Below, piece by piece: positions 1 through 10,687 of a stretch of 64,000 nucleotides of DNA (position 1 is the stretch's first letter; every line of letters starts with the position of its first letter). Source of the DNA: Wurfbainia villosa (taxonomy: Eukaryota; Streptophyta; Magnoliopsida; Zingiberales; Zingiberaceae); NCBI GenBank assembly GCA_025175895.1, contig CM045992.1, positions 120,740,377-120,804,376 of the forward strand, written 5' to 3'. A model generated the notes under the pieces. That model searched no databases, was not told where the DNA came from, and worked only from the letters and a program-made list of their open reading frames with translations. A program made the translations under genes and the position numbers.

Positions 1-124
1 AGTCATGATATGAGAGTCGAATTATAAGTCAGATAACATGAGGAACCCCCGGAGTTCTGTAAACGTGATAAACCCGACACACCTGAGGAAGTTATTGGGC
101 GAATGATACATGAAATTATGACGC

Positions 125-3100
125 TCACTTGGGCATCATGTTTACGTTGGAGTCGCACGCCCAAATGTCACCCTCCACTTCCCTAGCAATTCCATTCTGC
201 AGGTTCTCTCCGCCAGGATTAGGAATATTCTTCGCATCTCCATTCTCCAGCCCTATGTTATGTGCTTGCCCAGGAGTTGGAATGGCAATGTAATTAGGCT
301 CGTTACCTGGAAAGTTGATGGGCGGGAGGAAGTCCGGGGATGCTCGGGATGGCGGTTGAGGATCGAGAAAATTAGGCGATCGGAGATTGGTTTGTAGTAG
401 ATGGTCTAGATTACAAGCTAAGGTGCCCCTGGTAACCATGTCTTCTGCCATCTGCACCTGAAATGGTGTGACGATGTGGTTGATTCCTTTGGCGATTGCG
501 ATAGTATTTGTATGTCTCCTAACAAATGTAAGGACCGTGAACTACCTTAATTCTCAGTGTTTCTACGTTTGACTTGAGAATCCGATTGTCGGTGATGGCT
601 TCGCTGAATTCTTGATTCGCGGCAGTCAGTTGTTTGAATAACGAAGCACTTTCTCCGCGGAGTTTGTCAACCTTACAAGGAGCAAGATGAAGATGAAATG
701 ATGCAGAATGAAAAGGAAAAAAGAAATAAGAATATGTTGGCTTCCACATTGAATATGTAAATAAATAAGATTCCTTTATCCGATTCAATTTTAGAAAATA
801 ATATTCCTAATACACTCGTAAAAAGAAAGACTAACTTGCAGTTAGCATAAGTTTCCATAATTAACATCTAATAGGAGAAATGGAAAGCCAAACAACTGGG
901 TGCTATTAAGAACCAGAAGCTAAAATTCACCTGCAATTCGAGATCGGCGAGATGGGCTTGCTTTCTCTTCCGTGATCGTCTAGCAGATTCTCGATTGGAC
1001 ACCATCCTTAACACCAAGAACAAAACAATGGCATCGAGCACAAAGAAAGAGAACACAGTTGTCCCCTCCTACAATTTTTAGAAACTAGAACAAATATTCT
1101 ATTATCTACGGCAGGGACATTTGTAGAGCCACATTATGTAATGACTAATAACTTAACCATTTTGGGAAGATCGAAAAGAACAAATGTTCAATCACTACTT
1201 TACATACCTCCGCATCCGCTTCATGTCCATAACATTTGTGCTTTGTTCACATGGCCAACCCTCTATTTCCAGGGATTCATCGTCTGATTGTTCAGATCCA
1301 CTACCTCCCCCATGGGATTGATTTGTTTTTGTCATAAGCTGATTTGGTGATGTTGGTGTCTCAACTAAATTAAGGATAAACCACAGAAAAGAAAAACACT
1401 TTATATTGGTTGGTTTGATATGAGTCTTAGAATAGTGGATTTTTAAGGAACTACAACAACATTCTGTGGTTGTTTTAGTAACTCCATCTATAAAGGAGAA
1501 TTCAAAACAAAACAAGGACAAATGAGAGATTCAGAATGTTATGATTCAACAAGAGCGATAACATTAAAAGGGAAAACCTTCCTTTTAAACATTTTCTGAG
1601 TTAAAGATATACTTTATAAAACAATTTTTTTCTATATAAAAAAAATGAAAACTGAAACTTCTTTGGCAAAAAAAAACAGCTGGTTGAGTTGGCCTGACTC
1701 ACTAAGTTTAAGGACTGACTTAGATGATCGAACTAAGTTAACCAAGTTGCCATGACTAACTCAATTGGGCTGATCCAACCAACCAAGTCACCAAATTGGG
1801 TTGAACTATTAGGCCTAGTAAACTGGTTAATGGAATCAACTAACCTAATCAATTCTGCTAATTAGTGGAACTATCTTACTCCATTGACTTGGCGGGAGCT
1901 TCGTATACCGAACTATCCTTTTTTTCTTACTCTATTGACTAGACTAATTGCTTCAAGCTAGACTTAAGTAACGTAGCTGGTGGCCAACCAAATCATGGTT
2001 TTGGACCAATGCAATAACTTAATCCATGTTCGCTCGATTAATTGGTATGTGTTAAATTCACCAGTTGACTGGTGCTAACATGATCAACTTGGCCAGTGGA
2101 ATCTAGTTCTACATACTTACATTGTTGGTTGATTTGAACAAATCTCAATTGGACATGCAGATTGGTTACAGGCTTGTAGCTAACTTGTGCTCAGGGGATA
2201 GATCCAAGATTCAAATAAGCTCAGTTCGTAGATCAAACTAATGTGACTCACTAGATTTACCCAACTAGTAATTCATTGTCCGTTTAGCCAATTCAAACCA
2301 ACCTGCTAGATCTGGAGGTTAAGTCTAATTGACAGTTGATTCACCTCAATGAGCTGACCTAGCATGTGGCCGTAGCTAACTGAACCAGTTGACCTAGCAA
2401 GATTGCCCAAATCAACTTGGCCGACCCTTATCAATTCATATAAGTGGACACCATCAATCGAATCATATTAACAGTCAGTTGGCCAAGATAATAGTTTTGT
2501 AAGAAATGGCAAATGAATTCTCTGGAGACATTTAAATTCATAGATGGTTCCTCTAGATAAGTATACTTCATCTTAATTTCAACATCATAATTTTTCTTAT
2601 TCTAAAAATGACTTGTCAAACTATGTTTCATAGTCTTTGGTTTTCAATGTAAATCAAATAAAAGTTTTTATTGACCAGTCAATAGGCTCTGATTATTTTG
2701 AGCAACAAAACTTATCATGCATACTCACTGCCAGTAAATCACTCACTCACACACAGAGCCGGTCCTCGATGTTTTTGGGCCCTGGGCGAAGGAAAAAAAA
2801 TGGGCCCTTAAATTAGTTATTTTTTATGTCAATTGAACTACAGAGACAGACAGATATATATATATATATATATATATATAGAAAAAATAAATTAGTTATT
2901 TTTTATGTCAATTGAACTAAAATAGGCAAGTTTTCTCTTACTAAAACATTACTTTCTGAATTTTTTAGTCACTCTTGTTAATCCCATTTAAATTAAACAA
3001 CTTTATAGTTTAATTTTTTAAGAATATAAATTTACTTGTAGAATTAAAAAAAAAAAACTATTTGTCTCTTACTCAACTGGTTTTTCTCTAACAGTATAGA

Positions 3101-4192
3101 AATTAATTAATTTTGTAAAAATATCATGAAATTAAATATACATCTTTCTTCTATTTTTAAAAATGTTAGTTTTTAAAAAATTATTTAAATTGTTTGCTTG
3201 ATTCAAGGAAATGAAGGTGCTATGTGAAAGGTTCTTTGGTTCAGAATATGACAGGGACTGATTTGGACATTTTGTTTTATAGTGACTTGATGTGGGCATT
3301 CCTCAGCATCGCTGCATCAGGGTCTATTCGAGTAATTGCTCTAAATTAATAAGTTATCTTAGAGAATTAGATATTCAGCCAAATTCACGCTCCATAATTG
3401 TGATGAAATTATTATCCCGGAATAAGATTCCACTTTCCAGCCCTATGACTTGGGGATACAAGAAAAAGACTTAGATTTCAATAATCACAATTTATGTTAC
3501 CATCTTATAGGCAATTAATTAATCAGACGTCAAATAATGGAAAACCCTCTGCTGCCTGGACTACTGTCTGCTGGTAGCTAAATAAATTCTATTATTATTA
3601 TCAAAATACAAGAATTAAGGCTTTAATGATAAGGCTTCTTTTCGATCATGGATTAAGATTCTTCTTCGATTTGAAAAGTTTTAAACAAACAAGGTCCTTT
3701 CAATTTAGATTGGTTGAGAGTTAAACGCAGGGCAAATTAATAAAACTTAGTGTTCCACTGACAGGGATTATCGTCACGAATAAAGAAGAAAATCCATGAT
3801 AAAAGCTAAGAAAAGAACGAAGGATCGAAGTAAGAGTACCACAAATCGACGATTGTGACTCCATCTTTGAGTGCTTAGGCGTCAGGTTCTGTGACCATGC
3901 CTGGTTCCCTCCGCTCAGTAACTGACCTGCGCCGCTGATCGCATCCTGCTTCGATCCACACCAAGAAGCAACACCCGGAAACAATCGATCAGTTACGATC
4001 GGAGAAAGGAACGAAAAACAAAGCACGGAATCATCGAAGAGGGGGGAAAAAAAACACAAATCAACTCACAAATCCGAAACCCAGTGCCGCGGGGAGGAGG
4101 AAGTCCTCGAAGAAAGGCGGACTGGGGCTCCGATCATCGCCGTCCGGCCGGAGGAACGCCTCCAGGATCAACTCCGACGCGCTCCTCTTCAT
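125..4192 (-). CDS. Group C bZIP transcription factor (bZIP9/Opaque2-like), six exons
   Basis: A nuclear bZIP factor that would bind ACGT-core DNA as a dimer. Proposed exons (minus strand, 5' to 3') are 4070-4192, 3840-3945, 1208-1364, 931-1006, 546-671 and 125-457. They join in frame with GT-AG introns to give 306 aa. The N terminus reads MKRSASEL, a start typical of group C bZIPs, and a group C type block (NLTPK, SQSSIC, TPTSPN) follows. The basic region, residues about 130-148, contains NRESARRSRKRKQAHL, and the leucine zipper runs through residues about 150-198. The C-terminal 110 residues are rich in Pro and Asn. The exon 1 start at 4190-4192 was chosen because it restores the conserved N terminus. 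Known biology: group C bZIPs heterodimerise with group S1 bZIPs in sugar and amino-acid signalling; that role here is inferred. Intron 2 is long (2.5 kb) and holds repeats. Confidence 0.9.
1365..3839 (-). other. Long intron 2 of the bZIP gene
   Basis: This 2.5-kb AT-rich intron has no coding signal that I can support. It contains a GC-richer segment at about 2756-2812 (GAGCCGGTCC ... GGGCCCTGGGCG) that resembles the ends of common plant DNA transposons, although I found no target duplication. A (TA)n microsatellite lies at 2855-2880. Confidence 0.6.
2810..2919. repeat. 31-bp direct repeat flanking a TA microsatellite
   Basis: An identical 31-bp AT-rich unit occurs at 2810-2840 and at 2889-2919. 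Between the copies lie a short CAGA run and a (TA)n tract of about 26 bp. This looks like a local duplication, perhaps from slippage or break repair beside the microsatellite, inside bZIP intron 2. Confidence 0.85.
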
Positions 4193-5138
4193 TCCGCCGC
4201 CTCCGCCGCCGTCTTCCGCCTTCTACTTCGCTCCTCCCGATGCCGATGCGGCTGCAACCCGACGTCTCATGGAAACTGGAGGAAATATTTAAATCATCAA
4301 AAGCAAAAGGCTTAAACGACAAAAAATACAAAAGAAGAGGAATCGGAAAGAGGCCTCTCCGACAAATGCCTCTCTATCACCTCATAATAACTGAAATGCC
4401 CTCGAACTATACCCAGATTCAATCCACAACAAAGCAGCGTAAAAAATATATCCCCTCACAGGGGTATTATGGGAATTATGCCGTACCAGTAATGGATGCC
4501 GATTCGGATCTCCACCGCCCATTGGAAAAAAAAAAAAAAAGGGTGCCGCTGCCGCACAGTAACTCCTCGATGAAAAGAAGGCAAAAAGAAAATAAAACAT
4601 CACTATCTTTTCGACCCACTCTCGTGTTCCCAAAGGATTCTAGGAACTGGGACCCAACGCTCCACCAATGATGATAACCGGTTCATGATTGAGTGCAATT
4701 TACGAAATGCAAACTTCTCGTTTTTGCTTTCCCGGAGCTCGCCAGTCTCAACCACGTTGGCCAGCACTTCGATCCGCTGTCTCTCCTCGCGCTCCTTTTT
4801 TTCTTTTGCAGTCTGTGTGACGTGTTATTATGCGAAACGGCTGGAGGAAATTTAGAGATTGGAATAATTTTTCAAATCATCCGAATTGGAAATTAACACC
4901 AGATAAATTAGATTTTGCAGCTAAAATACTAGTAAGTGCTTTTGTCAGCACTGAAACGACGTGACGGGTGATTAAAATATAATAGTATTTATAGAAATGA
5001 TGAGGAGGTTACTTGAGAGCTGGAAGATACTTATCCGGCACAATACCTCATCCGCTCACTTAAGGAATGATATAATATCTTTCTAAACTCAGAAGTAATT
5101 TTAGATGTTAGACGTAAATTTGACCAAATTTTTATAAG
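4193..5138. other. bZIP upstream region, no gene seen
   Basis: This is the promoter side of the minus-strand bZIP gene. Open frames exist on the plus strand over 4084-4671, but they mirror the GC-rich first bZIP exon and its leader and match no family I know. No confident TATA box is seen; an AT-rich TTTAAAT at 4288-4294 is a weak candidate. The stretch from about 4930 to 5138 resembles the 3' end of a retroelement leading into the LTR described next. Confidence 0.5.
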
Positions 5139-5367
5139 TGGGGGAGAATGTAAAATACCAGAGAAAAAAAAAGGATATTCCTCGGTAATTGATAAAACAT
5201 CTTGTGGAATTTTTCAGAAATTTTTAGAAATTTTTCTGAATTTAAACGGAGTAAGTATCACTTTACTGCGATTCATAAACTTTAAGATTTAAATTGAGGT
5301 CAGAGTTCAATCTCGAAGGCAAAAAACCCACTTCCAGGGGTGGGAAGTCCAGGTGAGTAACGACGGG
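5139..5367 (+). mobile_element. Ty3/gypsy-type LTR remnant (polypurine tract plus LTR start)
   Basis: A purine run TGGGGGAGAA (5139-5148) is followed directly by TGTAAAATACC at 5149. That arrangement is typical of the polypurine tract and 3' LTR start of plant chromovirus-like Ty3/gypsy elements. No reverse transcriptase frame lies upstream in the window, so this is a fragment. The far end of the LTR is unclear because it runs into a tandem repeat and rRNA-derived sequence. Confidence 0.55.
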
Positions 5368-5480
5368 CCAACAGGGGCGACGGTCGTTGACCAATAGGGG
5401 TCACCGAATTCCGCCAACAGGGGCGACGGTCGTTGACCAATAGGGGTCACCGAATTCCGCCAATAAGGGCTCGGTCGTTA
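5368..5480. repeat. 46-bp tandem repeat, two full copies plus a partial third
   Basis: A GC-rich 46-bp unit starting CCAACAGGGGCGACGG is repeated without change at 5368-5413 and 5414-5459. A truncated, diverged third copy follows at 5460-5480. The array abuts the 25S rRNA fragment, so it may have arrived with it or formed at the junction. Confidence 0.9.
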
Positions 5481-5490
5481 CAATAAAAAT

Positions 5491-5814
5491 TGTGCCACGA
5501 TAGTAATTCAACTTAGTACGAGAGGAACCGTTGATTCACACAATTGGTCATCGCGCTTGGTTGAAAAGCCAGTGGCGCGAAGCTACCGTGTGCCGGATAA
5601 TGACTGAACGCCTCTAAGTCAGAATCCTAGCTAGGAAGTGGTGCTTTTGTCCGCCGTTGGAATCTTGACCCTTCGTAGGGGCATTCGCCCCCATGGGCCA
5701 GTGTCGTAGGTGCAACCCTCGTGGTGGATGTTCGACGAGTGGTTGCCTATGATCACAACTCCGCACTGCGGCGGATGGAATCTTTTGCAGACGACTTATA
5801 AGTGACGGGGCGTG
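5491..5814 (+). rRNA. Partial 25S rRNA, 3'-terminal fragment (pseudogene)
   Basis: The sequence follows the last few hundred bases of plant 25S rRNA in sense orientation. It includes the sarcin-ricin loop core AGTACGAGAGGA (5515-5526), the following CCGTTGATTCACACAATTGG, the segment GCGCGAAGCTACCGTG and the conserved ACTGAACGCCTCTAAGTCAG. The remaining part, about 5630-5814, is recognisable (GACGACTTATAAGTGACGG) but diverged and shortened. Everything 5' of the sarcin-ricin region is missing, and no 18S, 5.8S or ITS is nearby. This is a displaced, non-functional copy and not an rDNA unit. Confidence 0.85.
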
Positions 5815-5918
5815 ACAAATGACATCGATTAATTTCGAAAAAGTTTTATTTTTTTTTTATTCAGATGATTCTCATATATCTTGATCATCACATCAAGATT
5901 CATAAAATCCTTCGTGAT

Positions 5919-6090
5919 CAAACCTAGATAGCTAGTGCAGTCGTGTTAAGGTTTGAAAGGGCAAGGGGTCGATTCCTGGAGGTGACGATCAAGCTATCGA
6001 TGACTCCACATTTCTACGCTAGTCACCTAAGATCTGATTTATCCTCGGTAAGGGGCCGCTACTGTGGCAGTTCCAAACTTTTTTTTTATT
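5919..6090 (+). mobile_element. tRNA-derived SINE, copy 1
   Basis: About 172 bp with a tRNA-like head: an A-box-like TAGCTAGTGCAG and a B-box-like GGGTCGATTCC. The body ends GGGGCCGCTACTGTGGCAG and then a T-rich tail. Near-identical 14-bp target duplications (one mismatch) flank it at 5905-5918 and 6091-6104. Its 3' part resembles the elements near 6494 and 18043. Confidence 0.7.
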
Positions 6091-6493
6091 AAATCTTTCG
6101 TGATTTGTGCAAAAGGTTGGAACCGTCAATCTAGCAGACCCTACCAGCTCGCCCCCGGGCCATCGTAAAGGAGGTAAATTACGGTGAGTCTTTGACCCTT
6201 GAGACTAGTAACCAATACATGAAGGGACGAAATTTCTTTTCTTTCTTAGTGATTTATCTTCTCTACAATAACTGTGGAACAAATCGGTGAAGATCGTTAG
6301 ATTGACGATTCTAATTTTTTTTTACAAATATTGAACTATCAATTAAAATCCATCTATATATTTTTTTAATTTATATTAGTGTTCGTCCATTTCAATCCAT
6401 TTTATCGATCTCAAAATCAATACAAAATAGATTGTTAATCATGGATAACAATTTTTTAATAAGTCGAATAATTTACTTTTAAAAATTAATCGA

Positions 6494-6645
6494 ATAATAA
6501 AATTTAATAGCTCAGAAGTAAAAGCAGAAATTTCTAGAAGTGACGATCAAATTATCTCCGTATTTCTGTGTTAGTTATCTAAGATCTATCATACGTAGGG
6601 GCAATGATGAGAGACCGCTAACGTGACAATTCTATATTTTTTAAG
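6494..6645 (+). mobile_element. Diverged SINE copy related to copy 1
   Basis: This segment repeats the body of the element at 5919 with many changes: GAAGTGACGATCAA, TCTAAGATCTATC, GAGACCGCTAACGTGACAATT and then a T-rich end. The A-box-like TAGCTCAGAAGT is present but the B box has decayed. No clear target duplication is visible, so the boundaries are approximate. Confidence 0.5.
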
Positions 6646-7551
6646 ATCTAAATAAAAAGTCTCATGACTAATCCAATTGATAAGTATAAAAAATTTTATC
6701 ATCTCAGATTCTCTTCTTTTGTATTTATTAATTAGGATTTTAATTTATCCTGTTGGTCAATAGTGACAATTGGAGGAGGAGTTGTTAAAGTAACGATTTA
6801 ATAATTTTTTAATCTAAATAAAAGTAGCAAGACCCATCATTAAACAATTTATTAATATTTAAATATATGTGATAGGATGGGAGTTAATAACGGCGCGTGA
6901 CCAGTAATCAAATTAATATATAAATCAAAGTAAATAACGTTCAAAATCGATTCAACTAAACTCAAATTTATGTGAGTCACATCCGAACTCATTCAAAACG
7001 AATTAAACTTGGATTCAACTCGATAATTATTTAAGTCGACAAATAGATAAAAGATTCAACAATCATAAATATACATCTTTTGGGATCACGCTGAGGTATA
7101 ACTAAGTTCATTATCATTTGTTTTCAAGTACTTCTTTATCCGGAATATTTGACGTTTAGACGATCAATTTGAAGAAAATCGATATCTCAAAGATCAATTT
7201 ATAAATTATCGATATCTCAAAGTCTCGTGTACGTCTAATCTTAGAGAGCTCAAGTATCAATCTCGATAAAAATTGAGAATTTGTCCAATTAGTAGCTCTT
7301 GACATCCGTTCCAAGGCACTGATGAGAGGGGGGATAAATTATGGGGGGACCAAGTCCCTTGACACGGTAGTAGAGCAGGGAGAAATCCATCTGAAACTAG
7401 GAGGAATTTTAGACTCTCATCTGACATCAAATTTTATCCATTCTGTAAGTAATACCCTACTTTACTATTGCACCGTCTCCGCAGAGACAAAGTATAAATC
7501 TCGAAGTGACGATCAATCACTACAGTTTGATTGAACGAAGGCTGATCTAAC
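6646..7551. other. Intergenic AT-rich DNA
   Basis: No gene, RNA or defined transposon is supported here. A 70-codon open frame at 7322-7534 resembles no family that I recognise and is probably chance. Confidence 0.5.
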
Positions 7552-7554
7552 TAA

Positions 7555-8060
7555 GGTGGCGTTTGGTTGGAAGGTGGGAATAGGAATGAGAATAGATTTG
7601 ATAGTAGATTGGAATGAGAATGAGTTTTGTCATTCCAATAATATTGTTTGGTTTATAAGTTGACAATTGGAGCGATCGACGGTGGTCGATGGTCAACCAC
7701 CCGCATGCCGACCAGCGATCGGTGGCGGCCGTGGTGACCGATGGCCGACAGGCGGCGGCAGTGGCCGGCGACCACCGATCAACCGGCGGCCGCGTCGACG
7801 GCCGACGGCGCAGCGACGGCGGTAGATGTCGATCGGCGGTGACGACGGTCGACAACCGACGACAGTAAACGACCGTCGAGCGAGCGACGGATGATAGCGA
7901 ATGAGAATGAAACCCAAATCCACCATGTGAGATGAGTTTTGTTGATTCTCAATTATTTAGAATTGATTTCCAAACCATCCTTCCTAAAATTATTAACCAA
8001 ACACTATATATGATTCTCATTCTCATTTTCTCATTTCAAACTCACCAACCAAATGCCACC
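7555..8060. mobile_element. Tourist-like (PIF/Harbinger) MITE
   Basis: A 506-bp element has terminal inverted repeats GGTGGCGTTTGGTTGG (left) and GGTGGCATTTGGTTGG (right end, reverse complement). It is flanked by TAA at 7552-7554 and 8061-8063, the 3-bp target duplication of PIF/Harbinger elements. The subterminal parts carry GGAATGAGAATG-type motifs common in this class. The centre, about 7665-7890, is strikingly GC-rich with CGG/CCG-type repetition, so the six-frame reads there are artefacts. There is no transposase. It ends 86 bp beyond the HKT stop codon. Confidence 0.9.
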
Positions 8061-8146
8061 TAAATTGATACCTTGATTGATATTCGATTGATCGAAAATA
8101 TTGGATCGTGAATATTAATCGAGTCATGAAGTGCGCAAATTAATTT

Positions 8147-9807
8147 TCAACCGAAATTCCATGCTTTCCCTCCCTCGATCTGAAACTTCTTCAGCCTTCC
8201 CAGCAGCATGGTGACCATGAGGATCATCTTCCCTTTGCCGCTCCATCTCCCTGCAAATCCATACGACGCATCCTCGCACCTTCTGTCGGATCTCATCGAC
8301 CGATCGCAACTGTATCCCATCGAGAACCCTACGTTTCCATGCGCACTGCAACATCAAAACTAAACCACTTCATCTCATCCTCAATTTTTTTTTTGTTCGA
8401 CAGATTATGCTTGATTTGTATATTGATTTAAATGGGAAAAGGGAGGGAAAAAAAACTAGCCTGATGACTTCCAATACGACGTTGAAGATGTTAAAATTCA
8501 AAGGATCTATCGAAAATGATTTCCTCTCTGTGATGCTGATGAAGATGACAAAGATGACCGGAAAGCATAGCAGAGAGAGGTGCAAGCTCCGCAGAAGCAA
8601 CTTTCTTCGTCTGTTGTTCGAAGAGTTCCGAGCAGGATCTCTTTCTTCTGGAACAAAATAAGTATACGGAGGAAGGTACCTGCAAATTCGCAAATTCGTA
8701 GAGAGATTTCTGTAATTCGATGATAGTCTTTAGATTAGAGACTCACATCATGACGACAAAGAGCACCAAGATTGCCGGCGACAGCTTGGAGATATCGAAC
8801 ACCGACTCGCCGGCGTGCCGGGAGTTCACAGACTGAAACAGGGCGGCCACCAACTTCCGGAACGCATTCATCCCGTGGAAGATCTCCGGCGAGCTCCACT
8901 CCTGCTGGCAGAGAAGAAGAAACTGCACCATCACGAACCCGGCCACTGTGAGAGCCAAGTAGATGCAGTGAGCACGAGGGAACAAGTGTTTGTAGTATTC
9001 CGCAGCCTCCGGTCGCCGGAGAACGTCCCCGAACTCCTCCTTCTTCGTCGTCTTTTTCATCACCCAAATCGCCAGCCTCAAGCAGGGAGGAAACAGAGTG
9101 TTACCGGCTAGGATTTGAGGGATCAGGATTAAGAGCAGAGCAGAGTTGCTCCTGAAGGCCACCATGTTCTCGTTGTTTGGGGTGAAGCCGCAGTTGGTGA
9201 AGGAAGAAACCGTTACAAAGAAGGAGAAAAGGATGATCTTAATCTTCTTCATCCGCAACACTGCCCTCGCGTCGGCGACGAGAGAGAAGTAGAGCAACGT
9301 GAGGAAGACGCCGCTCAGGTTGACGAAGAGGATGTAACAGAACACGACATGCCCCAAGAACTTGAGAGTTTTGTCAATGGAAGTAGAACTACTAGGCGAT
9401 GATTCGCTTTCTCGCTTTAGCTTGAGGTTGGTGAAGTGCAGGCCGAGCACGGAGGTGAAAACCTCGCCGCCGATGAACATGAGGACGACGAGGACCCAGT
9501 GCTGGGCCGGGGAGAAGGACTCCATTTCGACAGTGGACATGCTCGAAACGGTGGCGGCGGAGACCGACGTGAAGAGGAGGTCCAAGTTCTTCGCCTTACT
9601 CTCCTCAGCATTGCTATTCGGCCTGAGAATCCTCAGCGCGAGGTAGCCGAAAGAAGAAATTAGAAGGAAGTAACAGATCTGAACGAAGAATGGGTCGCAG
9701 CGGAAGAGGAAGAAATCGTAGAGGAAGCACAGAGAACGCCATGAACAAGCTGTTAAGGAAGAAAGTTTCTTGTTAGCTTTCTTATTCAAGCGAGAAAGAA
9801 GCTCCAT
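8147..9807 (-). CDS. HKT1: HKT1-type sodium transporter, three exons
   Basis: A plasma-membrane Na+ transporter of the HKT/Trk family, usually involved in unloading Na+ from xylem. Exons 8747-9807, 8461-8679 and 8147-8345 join to 492 aa. Four pore loops are visible: VSAATVSSM (Ser89 at the filter position), SSFTNCGFTP (Gly), SVNSRHAGESV (Gly333) and SAHGNVGFSMGYS (Gly433). The Ser-Gly-Gly-Gly filter is the signature of subfamily 1, the Na+-selective HKTs. The start at 9805-9807 was taken because upstream in-frame codons read as leader and lack family similarity. Intron 1 is GT-AG. Intron 2 appears to use a GC donor at 8459-8460, because only that joint gives the conserved VLEVIS-AHGNVG reading. 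The C terminus GRLKKF...GGKAWNFG is typical. No damage is seen. Confidence 0.93.
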
Positions 9808-9892
9808 TGCAGACGAAGGGTTAAATGTTATGGATCGAGATGGATTTAAATTAATTGTAATATTTATAATTTGTTTTTTTAATTGCAATATG

Positions 9893-9900
9893 TATATATA
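9893..9900 (-). promoter_or_regulatory. Candidate TATA box of the HKT gene
   Basis: TATATATA on the minus strand about 90 bp upstream of the chosen HKT start codon, a normal distance for a plant gene with a short leader. Assigned by position only. Confidence 0.4.
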
Positions 9901-10687
9901 GTCTGTATATCTAGACTTGCACTAGGCTTACAGATAAATTAAAAAAAAAAATCTTTCCATTAATATGAAAGTACCCATTAAAATTGGTGTCCTCCTAATT
10001 TTATCCACTAACAATTAGGTTCTGATTAGACTACCCTATATGCCACTTAATTGGCTCATTAAGGTAATTTAAAAAAAAGAAAAGAAAATACAGTGGTGAT
10101 CATGCTCAACAAAGTAGTGCATTAGATCATTTTCAGTTTGTCTGATAACAACTCGAAGAGATTGATCTTCTACATGAATGCTAGTGGAGCTTTAGTAAGT
10201 GCTTGAAGCATTCAGAGGCCGGGCACCTATCTACGTAACATGATCTTGTTCTCTTATCAATGCTTCGCGAAGTCATTGCATTTGTGCTGGCTTTAATGCA
10301 GATACAAGAACAGTATCGGACCTTTTAGTCGCCACTTAACTCATGAAGAACATTCTCCAGGGCATGCAGATTTAGTCGAAGTCTTAAATTATCGAGATCA
10401 TTCAGTTATAGCTAGCTATAGATTGCCAAACAGAGAAAATGATCCAAAATAGATTGTAGGCATGCTTAATTAATGATCCGGCAGTTCGAACTGTGCATAT
10501 ATTACAATAACACTCACATTAAAGGGCATCAGTAATATAGAATGATTCTTTTTCACAATCTCCATGACTTTTGGACGTCTAACTGATCGCTGAGTATTTG
10601 CAGAGACTCGTTCAGCTGTGCATGGAGGAGAGGCAAGATTTGTATCGCTGTTCAATGATTGAATTCCCATGGAGTGCTCGATGAGCT
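9901..10687. other. Intergenic and kinase 3' flank
   Basis: AT-rich sequence between the HKT promoter and the 3' end of the kinase gene. It probably includes the kinase 3' UTR below 10688. No gene or repeat is identified. Confidence 0.5.

Noticed and set aside
4084..4671. 195-codon plus-strand frame rich in Arg and Pro
   Set aside because: It is the mirror of the GC-rich first exon and promoter of the minus-strand bZIP gene and has no family features of its own.
5341..5480. Possible CRISPR-like repeat
   Set aside because: The 46-bp units are directly adjacent with no spacers and the genome is eukaryotic; it is a simple tandem repeat.
7547..7926. Arg/Pro-rich minus-strand frames
   Set aside because: They fall inside the GC-rich core of the Tourist-like MITE, which explains the lack of stops.
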